NCBI GenBank assembly: GCA_965217195.1
Contig: CBDCHL010000005.1
Span: forward strand, 124,001-188,000
Length of the DNA: 64,000 nt
Direction of reading: 5' to 3'
Source: UBA6623 sp965217195
GTDB taxonomy: Bacteria; Acidobacteriota; Terriglobia; Bryobacterales; UBA6623
Numbering within the stretch: position 1 is the stretch's first letter; every line of letters starts with the position of its first letter. The position numbers were made by a program, and so were the translations under genes. Of the stretch, positions 51,932 to 60,880 are shown in pieces. The notes below the pieces were generated by a model. It searched no databases, was not told the origin of the DNA, and saw only the letters and a list, made by a program, of their open reading frames with translations.

Positions 51932-52927
51932 GTGGATCAAGCAACCTGGTTGGCGCAGGTAGCCGAAGACATCGTCGACCCGGAGAGAAGGATCTGCGAT
52001 CCCCATCATCATCTATGGGACCGCCCGGATAATCGCTACCTCCTTGATGAGCTCCTGGCTGACATCGGCAGCGGCCACAACGTCGTAAGCACGATCTTCG
52101 TCGAGTGCAAGTCAATGTATCGTGCCGACGGAGCGGACGCGATGAAACCGGTTGGCGAGACCGAATTCGTCAACGGCGTCGCCGCGATGTCGGCAAGCGG
52201 CGGCTACGGCGAGGGTCGAGTATGCGCCGGTATTGTGAGCTTTGCGGACCTGCGCCTCGGTACCGCGGTCGGTGAAGTCCTGGACGCACACATGGCGGCA
52301 AGCCCCCGATTTCGAGGCATTCGCCACGCCAACGCCCGGGATGCAAGCCCCGAGATCAGAAAGTCCCACACCGACCCGCCCGAAGGATTGCTTCTCAACA
52401 AGGCGTTTCGCGAAGGCTTCGCGGAACTCGGCAAGCGCAACCTCAGCTTCGACGCCTGGATGTTTCATCCCCAGATCCCCGAATTGACCGACCTCGCGAA
52501 CGCCTTCCCCGATACCAGGATCATCTTCGATCACTTCGGCGGGCCCTTGGGCATTGGACCCTACGCCGGCAAGCGCGAGGAGATCTTCACGGCCTGGCGC
52601 AAGGACGTCACGGAATTGGCGCGCTGTGAGAACGTATTCGCCAAGCTGGGCGGTCTGGTGATGCCGATCAACGGTTTCGGCTTCCACAAGCGCGACCTGC
52701 CCGCGACTTCCGACGAGATTCTCGCGGCTACCGGCCGCTACCATCGGCATGCCATCGACGAGTTCGGAGTAAACCGCTGCATGTTCGAAAGCAACTTCCC
52801 CGTCGACAAACGAAGTTGCTCCTATCACGTCTTATGGAATGCGTTCAAAAAAATGGTCGCCGACGCCTCCGAGAGTGACAAAGATGCCTTGTTCCACGAA
52901 ACGGCGCGGCGGGCTTACCGGCTCTAG
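51932..52927 (+). CDS. Amidohydrolase-2 family metal-dependent hydrolase
   Basis: A 331-residue TIM-barrel amidohydrolase (PF04909 type). GTG 51932 follows AAGAGGAAG; the longer frame from 51830 adds a non-conserved Arg/Pro-rich stretch. The metal motif ICDPHHHLWD opens the barrel. Later blocks are FDHFGGPLG, FAKLGGLVMPINGFGF and the C-terminal MFESNFPVDK, carrying the usual Asp-like acid. The family includes decarboxylases and lactonases (2-pyrone-dicarboxylate lactonase-like). The substrate is unknown. Repeat C4 begins 13 bp after the stop. Confidence 0.88.
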   Translation: MDQATWLAQVAEDIVDPERRICDPHHHLWDRPDNRYLLDELLADIGSGHNVVSTIFVECKSMYRADGADAMKPVGETEFVNGVAAMSASGGYGEGRVCAGIVSFADLRLGTAVGEVLDAHMAASPRFRGIRHANARDASPEIRKSHTDPPEGLLLNKAFREGFAELGKRNLSFDAWMFHPQIPELTDLANAFPDTRIIFDHFGGPLGIGPYAGKREEIFTAWRKDVTELARCENVFAKLGGLVMPINGFGFHKRDLPATSDEILAATGRYHRHAIDEFGVNRCMFESNFPVDKRSCSYHVLWNAFKKMVADASESDKDALFHETARRAYRL

Positions 52928-53268
52928 GGAAGTCCGTGAAGGTGGCGCACGCTTTCAGAGCGTGCCGTGGTGCTGGTTATGGCGACTCCTCCACGGATTG
53001 GGTCGGACTGGTGGTGCATCAACACCAGCAGGCGTTTCATGTCACGGACAAGGAGGCGGAGGATTTCGCTGAGGTCCTCGTTGCCGCAAGAGACGAACTG
53101 AAGAAGAACAGTCCCCGTCCGTGAGCGCTTAATCGACTCCGGCAATGACCCTCCCAAGACTCCTCACCCGGTGCCAATTCGCTCACCAAAGCACCGCCGG
53201 CACTCCTGCCGGTCTAGCTTGAAACTTCACATTTCCGGCCCGCTCCGCAGGGTACGTCCGAACGCGCT
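52928..53268. repeat. Repeat C4 and gene-poor gap
   Basis: C4 at 52940-52989 (GTGGCGCACGCTTTCAGAGC, then GTGCCGTGG and GGCGAC). 52990-53124 retains a short reading frame (HVTDKEAEDFAEVLVAARDE) that may be the end of a lost gene. 53125-53268 is unassigned. Confidence 0.5.
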
Positions 53269-54093
53269 CTAACCCTCCCGGAAACTTGTCAGCACCACTC
53301 CAGCCTGCTCGGCGGCGTCGTGGACCGCCAGGTCGGTCAAGGCGCGTAACTCCTGCTCGCGGCTCACGCGTAAGCGGGTGGGCAGGCGGCAAAGATCGTC
53401 CGTCATGCGGCCCGGGTGGCACATGAACTCCGTCATCCCCTCGGGGAGCGCCCGAATCAGAGCGATCAATTGCTCAGCCTGAAACGCACCGGTCATCTGA
53501 AAACCCGCGAAATGATCAGTTGCGCGGCAGCCGTGTCGTCCCAATGAGCGAACAAAGTTTCGGCGCAACGGCTTTAGGCACCATTGAACCCCTCGGGTTC
53601 GCCAAGCCGGCGCGCCGCGAGCCGCGGTCAAGGGTAAATCAAAGGGACGCCGCACCCATGGGATGGCGAAGCGTTGCGCGACACGCAGCAGGGCTTTCAG
53701 GACCGGTGGAGCCAAATGGGTGTGTTTGTGCGTATCAAGATGCGTCGGCTCGATTCCGGCTTCCCGCAGCCTGGTGACTTGGGCGGCGAATTCGTCCTCG
53801 ATCAGGTCGACGGTGAGGGAACTTGCCAGTACGGCGAGCAGTTGGGGGATGGAACCGGGGAGCCTGCCGCCGGGAAGAGCCAGGGCCTCTCCTTGGACCA
53901 GCATCAGGTGGCACCCGACGTCGAGCACCTCGTGCTCTCGGGACAAAACCGCCGCGTGATCGAAAGCCGGGCCGTTGGCCATGAGGCTCGCCGAGCGCAA
54001 GATGCCCCGCGTAAACGCCTCGATGATGCCTTCATTGACACCCTGGGTGAGGCCGAAGTCGTCGGCGTTGACTATCAAGCGGCATCGAGGCAT
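53269..54093 (-). CDS. ChbG/HpnK-family (YdjC) polysaccharide deacetylase-like protein
   Basis: A 274-residue YdjC-fold protein. The N-terminal metal motif is LIVNADDFGLTQGVNEGI, with the second site in THLDTHKHTHLAPPVLKALL and a further His in MTEFMCHPGR. Family members remove acetyl groups from chito-oligosaccharides (ChbG) or act in hopanoid synthesis (HpnK). No hopanoid genes are in the window, so the substrate is open. Length is typical. Confidence 0.9.
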   Translation of the reverse strand: MPRCRLIVNADDFGLTQGVNEGIIEAFTRGILRSASLMANGPAFDHAAVLSREHEVLDVGCHLMLVQGEALALPGGRLPGSIPQLLAVLASSLTVDLIEDEFAAQVTRLREAGIEPTHLDTHKHTHLAPPVLKALLRVAQRFAIPWVRRPFDLPLTAARGAPAWRTRGVQWCLKPLRRNFVRSLGRHGCRATDHFAGFQMTGAFQAEQLIALIRALPEGMTEFMCHPGRMTDDLCRLPTRLRVSREQELRALTDLAVHDAAEQAGVVLTSFREG

Positions 54094-54285
54094 CGAGTTA
54101 GGAAGCGTAGCACGTGAGTTTAAGGCATTCGGGCTTTTGGCTACGGGATTACGCCTGTCGCACGCCGCTAGTTCGCGGAGTCGTCGGTGTTCAATCGGAC
54201 CTGACGCCGATGACTCCCGTTTTCGACCTCTTGTAAACTGAACCTATTGTTGAATTCTCAACTATCCGCTGCCTATCGTGCTGAG

Positions 54286-55920
54286 ATGCTGTTGCTGAAA
54301 ACGCGAATCTTGACCCTCCTGCTCGTGCCGGCAGTCGCGGTCTTGATCCCGGTCTCCCACGCCAGGGCCGACCAGCTTGATACCGACATCCGCCTCTTCA
54401 CCGTTCTGACCGCCATCAATCTTGCCGGATACGACGAGGGCCTCGGCTCGCCGTCGGATAGTCGGGTCAGGCGAGCGATTCGCAACGAGCTCAGCGATTT
54501 TGACGGCTCGAGCCTGTCTCTGCTGAAGACTTTCTATGAGCAGAACAAGCGAGAGGATCCAGGCCGAACCCTCTCGCAATACGTCTCGTACGCCTTGGTC
54601 AGTGAGGGCCCTCCCAACTTCGAGGTCAAGGCGGATTTGCCGACCGACCTTCCTCCCGATGTGCGTCGTATTCGCGGGCTGGGGCCGATCTTGGCGGAAT
54701 TTTACAACCAGGCTCCCATCGAGCGCTTGTGGAACAAGTACCAACCCGAGTTCGACCGCGAAATCACGCGTTACCAGGAGCCGCTAATCCAGGCGCTGTT
54801 CGAAGCGGCGGGCTACGTGCGAGTGTCGCCAACCAGTCGCGAAGTCCAGAGCTTCCAGGTCCTGTTCGACCTGCTTGCGGCGGCGAATCAGCTCAACACC
54901 CGCAGCTACCAAGGCAAGGTCTATGTCGTCGTCCACCCGTCGTCGAAGCCGCGCGTCGAGGAAATCCGCCACGCCTTCCTCCTTCACTTATTGGACCGGT
55001 TGGCGATCCGCCACGGGATGGAAATCGGAAAGAAAGACATCCTTTCACGATTCGCGATGTTCGCTCCGGCTCTAGACCCGGTCTACAAGAGCGATTTCCA
55101 GCTGCTGGTGTCCAAGTGCGTTGTCAAAGCCGTCGAAGCGCGCTTAAGTCGCCGCCCCGAAGCGGAGCGGGCGGCACAGGCCGAACGTGACCTTCTGGAA
55201 GGCTACATACTTACGCCCTATTTCTACGAAGCGCTGGAAGTCTACGAAAAACAAGGCCTAGAGTTACGGCTCTACTATCCCGAAATGATCGAAGCCATCA
55301 ATTTGAAACAGGAGGCCGCCCGGTTGCAGGACATCGAATTCGCCGAAGCGCCCTCCCGCAGTATTGAGCCGACGACTGTTCGGCCTCAGGTGTCCGAAGC
55401 CGACATCCTGCTCCACGAAGGTGAAATCTTTCTCGCGGACCGTAAGCCCTTGCGGGCCAGAAAGAAGTTCGAACAAGCAATCGCCAAATCCGAAGGGCCG
55501 AACCCCGACGCAGCGTATGGACTTGCGCGGGTCGCGCTCTCCGAGGGTGACCCGGACTTGGCAATGCAATTCTTTGAGCAGGCGCTCGCGTCCATTCCCG
55601 ACCCGCATGTGGAGTCGATGTCGAGAGTCTATCTGGGACGGATAGCCGACATCACGGGCTTACGCGATCAGGCCATCGAGCAATATCATGCCGCCTTGGC
55701 GGTTCGCAACATCCCCGATGGCGCGAGTTTGCTCGCGGTGCAAGGCCTGGACGAACCCTTCGGACCGAGACGCGAGCCGGCTGAAGCCGACGAAGACGAA
55801 GACTACGACCACGAAGCCGCCGCCTGGGGCGACGAGGGTGATTGGGACGGCCAAGAGGTCGATGAAGACGATTCATTCGACGAAGAACCCCAGGAGCCCG
55901 ATCGTCCCGCACGGCCGTAG
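54286..55920 (+). CDS. Exported TPR-containing protein of unknown function
   Basis: A 544-residue protein; the frame is open from a TTG at 54247, but ATG 54286 opens the signal peptide MLLLKTRILTLLLVPAVAVLIPVSHARA. The middle (about 30-330) is a helical domain with no motif I recognise. Residues about 370-490 contain three TPR-like units (ADILLHEGEIFLADRKPLRARKKFEQAIAKSEGPNPDAAYGLARVALSEGDPDLAMQFFEQAL). The tail is strongly acidic (EADEDEDYDHEAAAWGDEGD). It precedes another exported TPR protein by 115 bp, and both end in acidic tails, so they may form a pair. Confidence 0.75.
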   Translation: MLLLKTRILTLLLVPAVAVLIPVSHARADQLDTDIRLFTVLTAINLAGYDEGLGSPSDSRVRRAIRNELSDFDGSSLSLLKTFYEQNKREDPGRTLSQYVSYALVSEGPPNFEVKADLPTDLPPDVRRIRGLGPILAEFYNQAPIERLWNKYQPEFDREITRYQEPLIQALFEAAGYVRVSPTSREVQSFQVLFDLLAAANQLNTRSYQGKVYVVVHPSSKPRVEEIRHAFLLHLLDRLAIRHGMEIGKKDILSRFAMFAPALDPVYKSDFQLLVSKCVVKAVEARLSRRPEAERAAQAERDLLEGYILTPYFYEALEVYEKQGLELRLYYPEMIEAINLKQEAARLQDIEFAEAPSRSIEPTTVRPQVSEADILLHEGEIFLADRKPLRARKKFEQAIAKSEGPNPDAAYGLARVALSEGDPDLAMQFFEQALASIPDPHVESMSRVYLGRIADITGLRDQAIEQYHAALAVRNIPDGASLLAVQGLDEPFGPRREPAEADEDEDYDHEAAAWGDEGDWDGQEVDEDDSFDEEPQEPDRPARP

Positions 55921-56035
55921 CGCCGTCTGATCCTGGGTCGTCGAGCGTACGCAAGATGCGGTGCTCAACTTCCGTGGAATTCAAAAGCCTCGGAATGCTA
56001 ACGTGTAGAGAGCAAGATTCACTTTGGAGCAGGTC

Positions 56036-56947
56036 ATGAGGAATACCCTACTCGCCGTTTTGTTGAGCCTTGGCGTTGCCGCATCGCTTTGGGGACAAAA
56101 AGCGAAGTCGAAGAAAGAATATGACGCGTTAATGGCCATACAGGACGCCATCGACCTGGACAGCCAGATCTTCGCGGTCCATTCGCTGCTGACGACTTTC
56201 AAGAACACGGAGTTCAAAGAATGGGCGAACTTCGTTGCGATGAACGCCTACAGCAAGAAAAACGACTTCGAGAACATGCTCCTCTACGGGGAACGGACCC
56301 TGGCCGCCAACCCGGACAACGCCGAAGTCCTGACCGCCTTGGCCTATGCCATTCCTACCCGTACTAAGCAATTTGACCTCGACAAAGACGCGAAACTGTC
56401 CAGGGCGGAGGACTTTGCCCGCCGGGCATTGCGCCTTATCCCGACACTGGAAAAGAAAGACCCGAACGCCACGGACGAGCACTGGTTGTTGGTCAAACAG
56501 GAGCTAATGTCCCAGGCGCATGATGCCCTCGGTTTGGTCGCATTCGTGCGTCAGGATTTCGCCGCCTCCCAACAGTCTTTCGAGCAATCTCTTCGAGTGG
56601 CCTCTACGCCAAGCGCCCTGACGTTGTATCACTACGCCAACACCCTAGAGCAAAGCGGCCAGACTGACAAGGCGCTCGAGACGGTGGAGAAATCGATCGC
56701 GGCCGGCGGCGTCCCGGTAGGCACAAAGGACTTAGCCAAATCCCTCAAGGCGGAAATCATCAAGGCCCGGGCCCGCGAAATGTTCAAGCCGAAACCCAAA
56801 CCGAAACCGGCTCCGGCTCCCGTACCCGCGGCGCATGCGCCGGCCGCGGAAGGGGCTCCGGAAGCCGCCGACGCGGAAGATGGCGAAGGAGAGGAAGACA
56901 GCGAAGGAGACGCGGAAGAGGAAGAAGAAACCACCGGTCCCGCATAG
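56036..56947 (+). CDS. Exported TPR protein with Lys-Pro and acidic tail
   Basis: A 303-residue protein with signal MRNTLLAVLLSLGVAASLWGQ. The ATG follows GGAG at 56026-56029. TPR-type helical repeats run over residues about 40-230 (FENMLLYGERTLAANPDNAEVLTALAYAI; QDFAASQQSFEQSLRV; QTDKALETVEKSIAAGG). After that come a KPKPKPKPAPAPVP linker and an acidic tail (EDGEGEEDSEGDAEEEEE). A KP linker can span peptidoglycan. Function unknown. An inverted repeat (56961-57017) follows the stop. Confidence 0.82.
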   Translation: MRNTLLAVLLSLGVAASLWGQKAKSKKEYDALMAIQDAIDLDSQIFAVHSLLTTFKNTEFKEWANFVAMNAYSKKNDFENMLLYGERTLAANPDNAEVLTALAYAIPTRTKQFDLDKDAKLSRAEDFARRALRLIPTLEKKDPNATDEHWLLVKQELMSQAHDALGLVAFVRQDFAASQQSFEQSLRVASTPSALTLYHYANTLEQSGQTDKALETVEKSIAAGGVPVGTKDLAKSLKAEIIKARAREMFKPKPKPKPAPAPVPAAHAPAAEGAPEAADAEDGEGEEDSEGDAEEEEETTGPA

Positions 56948-56960
56948 TCAGATCGAACCA

Positions 56961-57017
56961 CCAAACCGAGCCGCGACTGTAAAGGGGCTGTGGAAAAACG
57001 TGCGCGGCTCGGTTTGG
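56961..57017. repeat. Inverted repeat, family E2 (terminator-like)
   Basis: Perfect 15-bp arms CCAAACCGAGCCGCG (56961-56975) and CGCGGCTCGGTTTGG (57003-57017) with a 27-nt loop. It lies 13 bp after the TPR gene stop and 48 bp before rnc. Same core as E1 at 38408-38506. Confidence 0.8.
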
Positions 57018-57065
57018 TGAGGCCCGCCGGCCGGAAACAGGCGCTGCCGCCGTTTTTCACGCTGC

Positions 57066-57818
57066 ATGCCGAAACCCTCGGAAGCTCTTGAGGCCGCTAT
57101 CGGCCATCGCTTCGCTTCCCGGGGATTGCTTCGGCAAGCGCTCACACACCGCTCCTATACCTCCCAACCCCGACCTGCCGACGGTCACTATGAGCGGCTC
57201 GAATTCCTTGGAGATTCGATCCTAGGTTTCGTCGTCAGCGAACACTTGGTCGATCGCTTCCCCGAATCGCCCGAAGGGCAGCTCACCAAGCTCAAAGCCT
57301 TCTTGGTGTGCGCTCAGAATCTGGTCGCCGTTGCACGCCGGCTGGACCTGGGTGCTCACCTCGTTCTGGGACCCGGCGAAGAAGCAGCGGGCGGACGCAA
57401 TAAGAAGGGACTACTCGAAGATTCGCTCGAGGCTCTGATCGCCGCCGTCTACCTCGACGGGGGAATCGAGGCGGCAAGAGCCTTCGTCCGGCGGGTCATC
57501 CTCAACAACGACGCCTTGGAGGCAGCCGAAGAGAACCTCCCCCTCGACAATTTCAAATCGGCCCTACAGGAATACCTGCAAGGCCGGAAACTGCCCGCCC
57601 CGCAATATCGGGTCGTCGAGGAAAGCGGCCCCGCTCATCGCAGGACTTTCACCATTCAGGTCGGCATCGGTGAGTTAGTCTGCGAACGAGCACGCGGTGC
57701 CTCAAAGAAATCGGCCGGCCAGGAAGCTGCAAGATTGGCGTTCGATCGAATCCGCGAGGTTGTCCCCGAGGACTCCGCGGCAAATGACAGCGAAACCGGC
57801 GAGCGCGCGCCTGCGTAA
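57066..57818 (+). CDS. rnc: Ribonuclease III
   Basis: A 250-residue RNase III that cuts double-stranded RNA, including rRNA precursors. Catalytic domain signature YERLEFLGDSILGFVVSEHL and the second acidic patch LLEDSLEALIAAVYLDGG. The dsRNA-binding domain occupies residues about 160-232 (FKSALQEYLQGRKLPAPQYRV ... GASKKSAGQEAARLAF). Length and active-site acids are complete. It is preceded by repeat E2 and followed by a small exported protein gene. Confidence 0.96.
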   Translation: MPKPSEALEAAIGHRFASRGLLRQALTHRSYTSQPRPADGHYERLEFLGDSILGFVVSEHLVDRFPESPEGQLTKLKAFLVCAQNLVAVARRLDLGAHLVLGPGEEAAGGRNKKGLLEDSLEALIAAVYLDGGIEAARAFVRRVILNNDALEAAEENLPLDNFKSALQEYLQGRKLPAPQYRVVEESGPAHRRTFTIQVGIGELVCERARGASKKSAGQEAARLAFDRIREVVPEDSAANDSETGERAPA

Positions 57819-57864
57819 AACGAAGGTGGCGTCCCAAGAGTTCCGCGGCCACCGGACTAGGGTG

Positions 57865-58437
57865 ATGGCGATCCAGCCAATGAAATGGCTTCTCGTCGCG
57901 CCGGTTGCGGCGCTCGCCGCGGCGACCCTTTCGCCTCACGCCGGCCGCGCGGCGGCCGAAAAGTTTCACCGCATCGTTGACGAACAGTTGCACCCGAACG
58001 AAGTCCTCACGTTCACCGAATACGAAGTCAATTCGTTCTTTGCCTACGAACCACCACCGGGAATCCCGGACGGAATCAGCAACGTTCGTGTACGAATCCT
58101 TGAAGATCGCGGCGTTGTCGATGCCGATGTCGATTTGCAAAGATTGCAAGCGGCCGGCGGATCCGAACCCAGCCTTCTAATCCGCTTCCTATTGCGGGGC
58201 GAACGCCATGTTCGGGCTCATGTTAGCTTCACGTCCGCGGACGGTATCGGCGTCGCCGATGCCGAATCGATCGACATTGATGAAACCATCTTGCGCGGCT
58301 GGATCCTCGATTGGCTGCTGGAGCAGTACGTCACTCCGCGGGTTCCTGAATTCAAACCGGGGGAGCCATTCGCCCTGCCGAGCAATCTCAAAGAAATCCG
58401 CCTCGAGGAGGGTCAGGCGGTGGTTGAGGGATTCTGA
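57865..58437 (+). CDS. Exported protein of unknown function
   Basis: A 190-residue protein with N-terminal hydrophobic signal (MKWLLVAPVAALAAATLSPHAGRAAA), no cysteine lipobox. The mature part reads VLTFTEYEVNSFFAYEPPPGIPDGISNVRVRILEDRGVVDADVDLQRLQ and ESIDIDETILRGWILDWLLEQYVTPRVPEFKPGEPFALPSNLKEIRLEEGQAVVEG, which resembles lipid-binding or YpmS/DUF2140-like folds only loosely. Start uncertain: ATG 57865 or the inner Met six residues on. Same strand as rnc, 46 bp apart. Confidence 0.7.
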   Translation: MAIQPMKWLLVAPVAALAAATLSPHAGRAAAEKFHRIVDEQLHPNEVLTFTEYEVNSFFAYEPPPGIPDGISNVRVRILEDRGVVDADVDLQRLQAAGGSEPSLLIRFLLRGERHVRAHVSFTSADGIGVADAESIDIDETILRGWILDWLLEQYVTPRVPEFKPGEPFALPSNLKEIRLEEGQAVVEGF

Positions 58438-58454
58438 GCGAAACGCCGGCCCCC

Positions 58455-59507
58455 TCATTCCAGGGCAAATCGCGTCGACTGTCGTTCGTGATGCCGCTCG
58501 ATCGCCAGCTCGATCAGTCGGTCAAGCACTTCGCTGTAACCCAGCCCGGTCGCTTCCCACAACTTGGGGTACATGCTGATTGAGGTAAAACCGGGCATCG
58601 TGTTTACCTCGCTGAGTAATAGTTTCCCGCCGGCGTTCTCGAGAAAAAAATCGACGCGCGCAAGGCCGCTTGCGTCGACCGCTTGGAACGCCGCCACTGC
58701 CAGACGTTGTACCTCTTCCATCTGCTCATCGCTGAGAGGGGCGGGGATCAGAAGCTCGGCATCATCGGCAATATACTTCGCCTCATAGTCATAGAATTCC
58801 TTGGCGGGTACGACTTCGCCCGGCACGGAAGCTTCCGGATCGTCGTTCCCCAACACGGCACATTCGATTTCGCGCCCATCGATGGCGGGCTCGACGATGA
58901 TCTTGCGGTCGTACGATGCGGCAAGGTCGAGGGCCCGCCGCAATTCCTCGCGATCACCGGCCTTTGAGATGCCGACGGAAGATCCCAGATTTGCCGGCTT
59001 TACGAAAACCGGGTAACCGAACCGCTCTTCGATCTCAGCAATCCGGTCGTGGCGCCCGGGCCGCAACAACGCCAAATGACCAACCGTCGGCAAACCTCGC
59101 TCGCGGAACAGACGTTTCATGACGTCCTTGTCCATACCGACGGCCGAACCCAGCACACCCGCGCCGACATAGGCGACGTCGGCCAGTTCCAACAGCCCTT
59201 GCACAGTTCCGTCTTCTCCGAACGTACCGTGCAAGACCGGGAACACAACGTCGACACCCTGACCGGAACCGGGCTCGTAGGAAAGCGTCACTGTATTTTC
59301 CGTGGCCAGGCCTTCGTGGGACTCGGCCGGCAATATCGCAGCCGAATCAGTGGGTGAGAGGAAGCGACCCTCCTTCGTAACGGCAACCGGGACAACGTCG
59401 TACTTGCTGCGATCGAGCGACCCAATAACTGACGCCGCCGAGCGGATCGAGACCTCGTGCTCGCCTGAGCGCCCGCCAAACAAGACCACGATGCGTTTCT
59501 TTTTCAT
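58455..59507 (-). CDS. ddl: D-alanine--D-alanine ligase
   Basis: A 350-residue ATP-grasp ligase that joins two D-alanines for peptidoglycan. MKKKRIVVLFGGRSGEHEVSIRSA is the N-terminal motif and fixes the start at ATG 59507. Further blocks are VFPVLHGTFGEDGTVQGLLELADVAYVGAG, YPVFVKPANLGSSVGISKA, IVEPAIDGREIECAVLGN and the metal-binding ARVDFFLENAGGKLLLSEVNTMPGFTSISMYPKLWE. Convergent with the exported-protein gene (17 bp gap). Confidence 0.96.
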   Translation of the reverse strand: MKKKRIVVLFGGRSGEHEVSIRSAASVIGSLDRSKYDVVPVAVTKEGRFLSPTDSAAILPAESHEGLATENTVTLSYEPGSGQGVDVVFPVLHGTFGEDGTVQGLLELADVAYVGAGVLGSAVGMDKDVMKRLFRERGLPTVGHLALLRPGRHDRIAEIEERFGYPVFVKPANLGSSVGISKAGDREELRRALDLAASYDRKIIVEPAIDGREIECAVLGNDDPEASVPGEVVPAKEFYDYEAKYIADDAELLIPAPLSDEQMEEVQRLAVAAFQAVDASGLARVDFFLENAGGKLLLSEVNTMPGFTSISMYPKLWEATGLGYSEVLDRLIELAIERHHERQSTRFALE

Positions 59508-59566
59508 GACGGGAAGGGGCAAGGCCGTGAACACGCATTAGGGCGGGCCTCCCGGCCCACCAAGCT

Positions 59567-60880
59567 TCACGGCCGCATTCGATACAACATTCGGGGAAAG
59601 GCAATCGTTTCTCGTACGTGCTCCAAACCGCATATCCATGCGACGCAGCGCTCAATGCCCATTCCGAAGCCACCGTGCGGAACCGAGCCGTACTTTCTCA
59701 AATCCAGATACCATTCGAAGGTCTCGCGGGAGAGCTGGTGCTCGTTGAGCCTTTCGAGGAGCAAATCGTAATCGTGAATCCGCTGCCCGCCGCCAACGAT
59801 CTCACCGTATCCCTCCGGCGCCAATACGTCCACACCCAGCGCCAGCTCGGGTCGCTCGGCGTCGGGCTGCATATAGAACGCCTTGATCGCCGTCGGAAAG
59901 CGATGCACTATGACGGGCCGATCAAAATCTTCCGCAATCAAAGTTTCGTCAGTGCCGCCGAAATCGCCGCCCCATTCGATGGCGCTTCCCTTCCCCTTCA
60001 GTTTTTCGACGGCGTCGTCATAGCTGATGCGCGGAAACGGCTTCCGGATGCTCTCGAGCTTCGAAACATCCCGTTCGAGCGCGTGTAGCTCCCGAGAGCG
60101 GTTTTCGAGCACCCGTCCCACCAGAAAAACGATCAAGTCTTCGGCCGTGTCCATCACGTCATCGATATCGGCGTAGGCCATCTCAGGCTCGACCATCCAA
60201 AACTCGGTCAAGTGGCGGCGGGTTTTCGATTTCTCCGCGCGAAAAGTCGGGCCGAAGCAATACGTCTTCCCGAAGGCCACGGCGGTGGCTTCGCTGTATA
60301 GCTGGCCCGACTGCGCCAAATAAGCGGTCTCGTCTTCGAAGTAGGGCACTTCAAAAAGAGTTGTCGTGCCTTCGCAGGCCGCCGGCGTGAGAATCGGAGT
60401 GTCCACCAGCGTGAAGCCGTTGTCGTCGAGGAAATCCCGCGCCGCTCGAATCACTTCGTGCCGAATGCGCAGTACTGCGTGCTGGCGCCGGCTGCGCAGC
60501 CACAAGTGGCGTCGATCCATCAGAAATTCCACGCCGTGTTCTTTCGGCGTGATAGGAAAAGGATCGTCGGCGGCGACCTGCTGCACAACTTCCAGGTCTT
60601 CGACCTCGATCTCGTAGCCGCCCGGCGCACGCTCCTCCGCGCGCACTCGGCCGCGCAGCCGCACGCTGGACTCGTGCGTCAAATGCCGGCAGCGGTCAAA
60701 AAGTTCCTCGGGCACCGACGCTTTGACCACGACCGCCTGCAAGAAACCCGTGCCGTCACGAAACACAGGAAACAGCAATTTGCCCGACCGCCGCAGATTG
60801 TACAACCAGGCTTCCAGCCGCACGCTTTGGCCGGCGAACTCTCCGATACGGTCAATCGTGACGCGGGGAGCGTCGTCCAT
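59567..60880 (-). CDS. asnS: Asparaginyl-tRNA synthetase
   Basis: A 437-residue class II synthetase. N-terminal OB-fold (RLEAWLYNLRRSGKLLFPVFRDGTGFLQAVV), motif 2 CFGPTFRAEKSKTRRHLTEFWMVEPEMAY and motif 3 GGFGMGIERCVAWICGLEHVRETIAFPRMLYR. Diagnostic AsnS residues rather than AspS are suggested by YLAQSGQLYSEA and AFYMQPDAERPELALGVDVLAPEGYGEIVGGGQR. ATG 60880 overlaps the upstream stop (TGATG), so it is coupled to the TIM-barrel gene. Confidence 0.94.
   Translation of the reverse strand: MDDAPRVTIDRIGEFAGQSVRLEAWLYNLRRSGKLLFPVFRDGTGFLQAVVVKASVPEELFDRCRHLTHESSVRLRGRVRAEERAPGGYEIEVEDLEVVQQVAADDPFPITPKEHGVEFLMDRRHLWLRSRRQHAVLRIRHEVIRAARDFLDDNGFTLVDTPILTPAACEGTTTLFEVPYFEDETAYLAQSGQLYSEATAVAFGKTYCFGPTFRAEKSKTRRHLTEFWMVEPEMAYADIDDVMDTAEDLIVFLVGRVLENRSRELHALERDVSKLESIRKPFPRISYDDAVEKLKGKGSAIEWGGDFGGTDETLIAEDFDRPVIVHRFPTAIKAFYMQPDAERPELALGVDVLAPEGYGEIVGGGQRIHDYDLLLERLNEHQLSRETFEWYLDLRKYGSVPHGGFGMGIERCVAWICGLEHVRETIAFPRMLYRMRP

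Noticed and set aside
52936..53124. 62-aa ORF after the amidohydrolase
   Set aside because: Its start is repeat C4; only the last 30 residues look protein-like, so at most a gene remnant.
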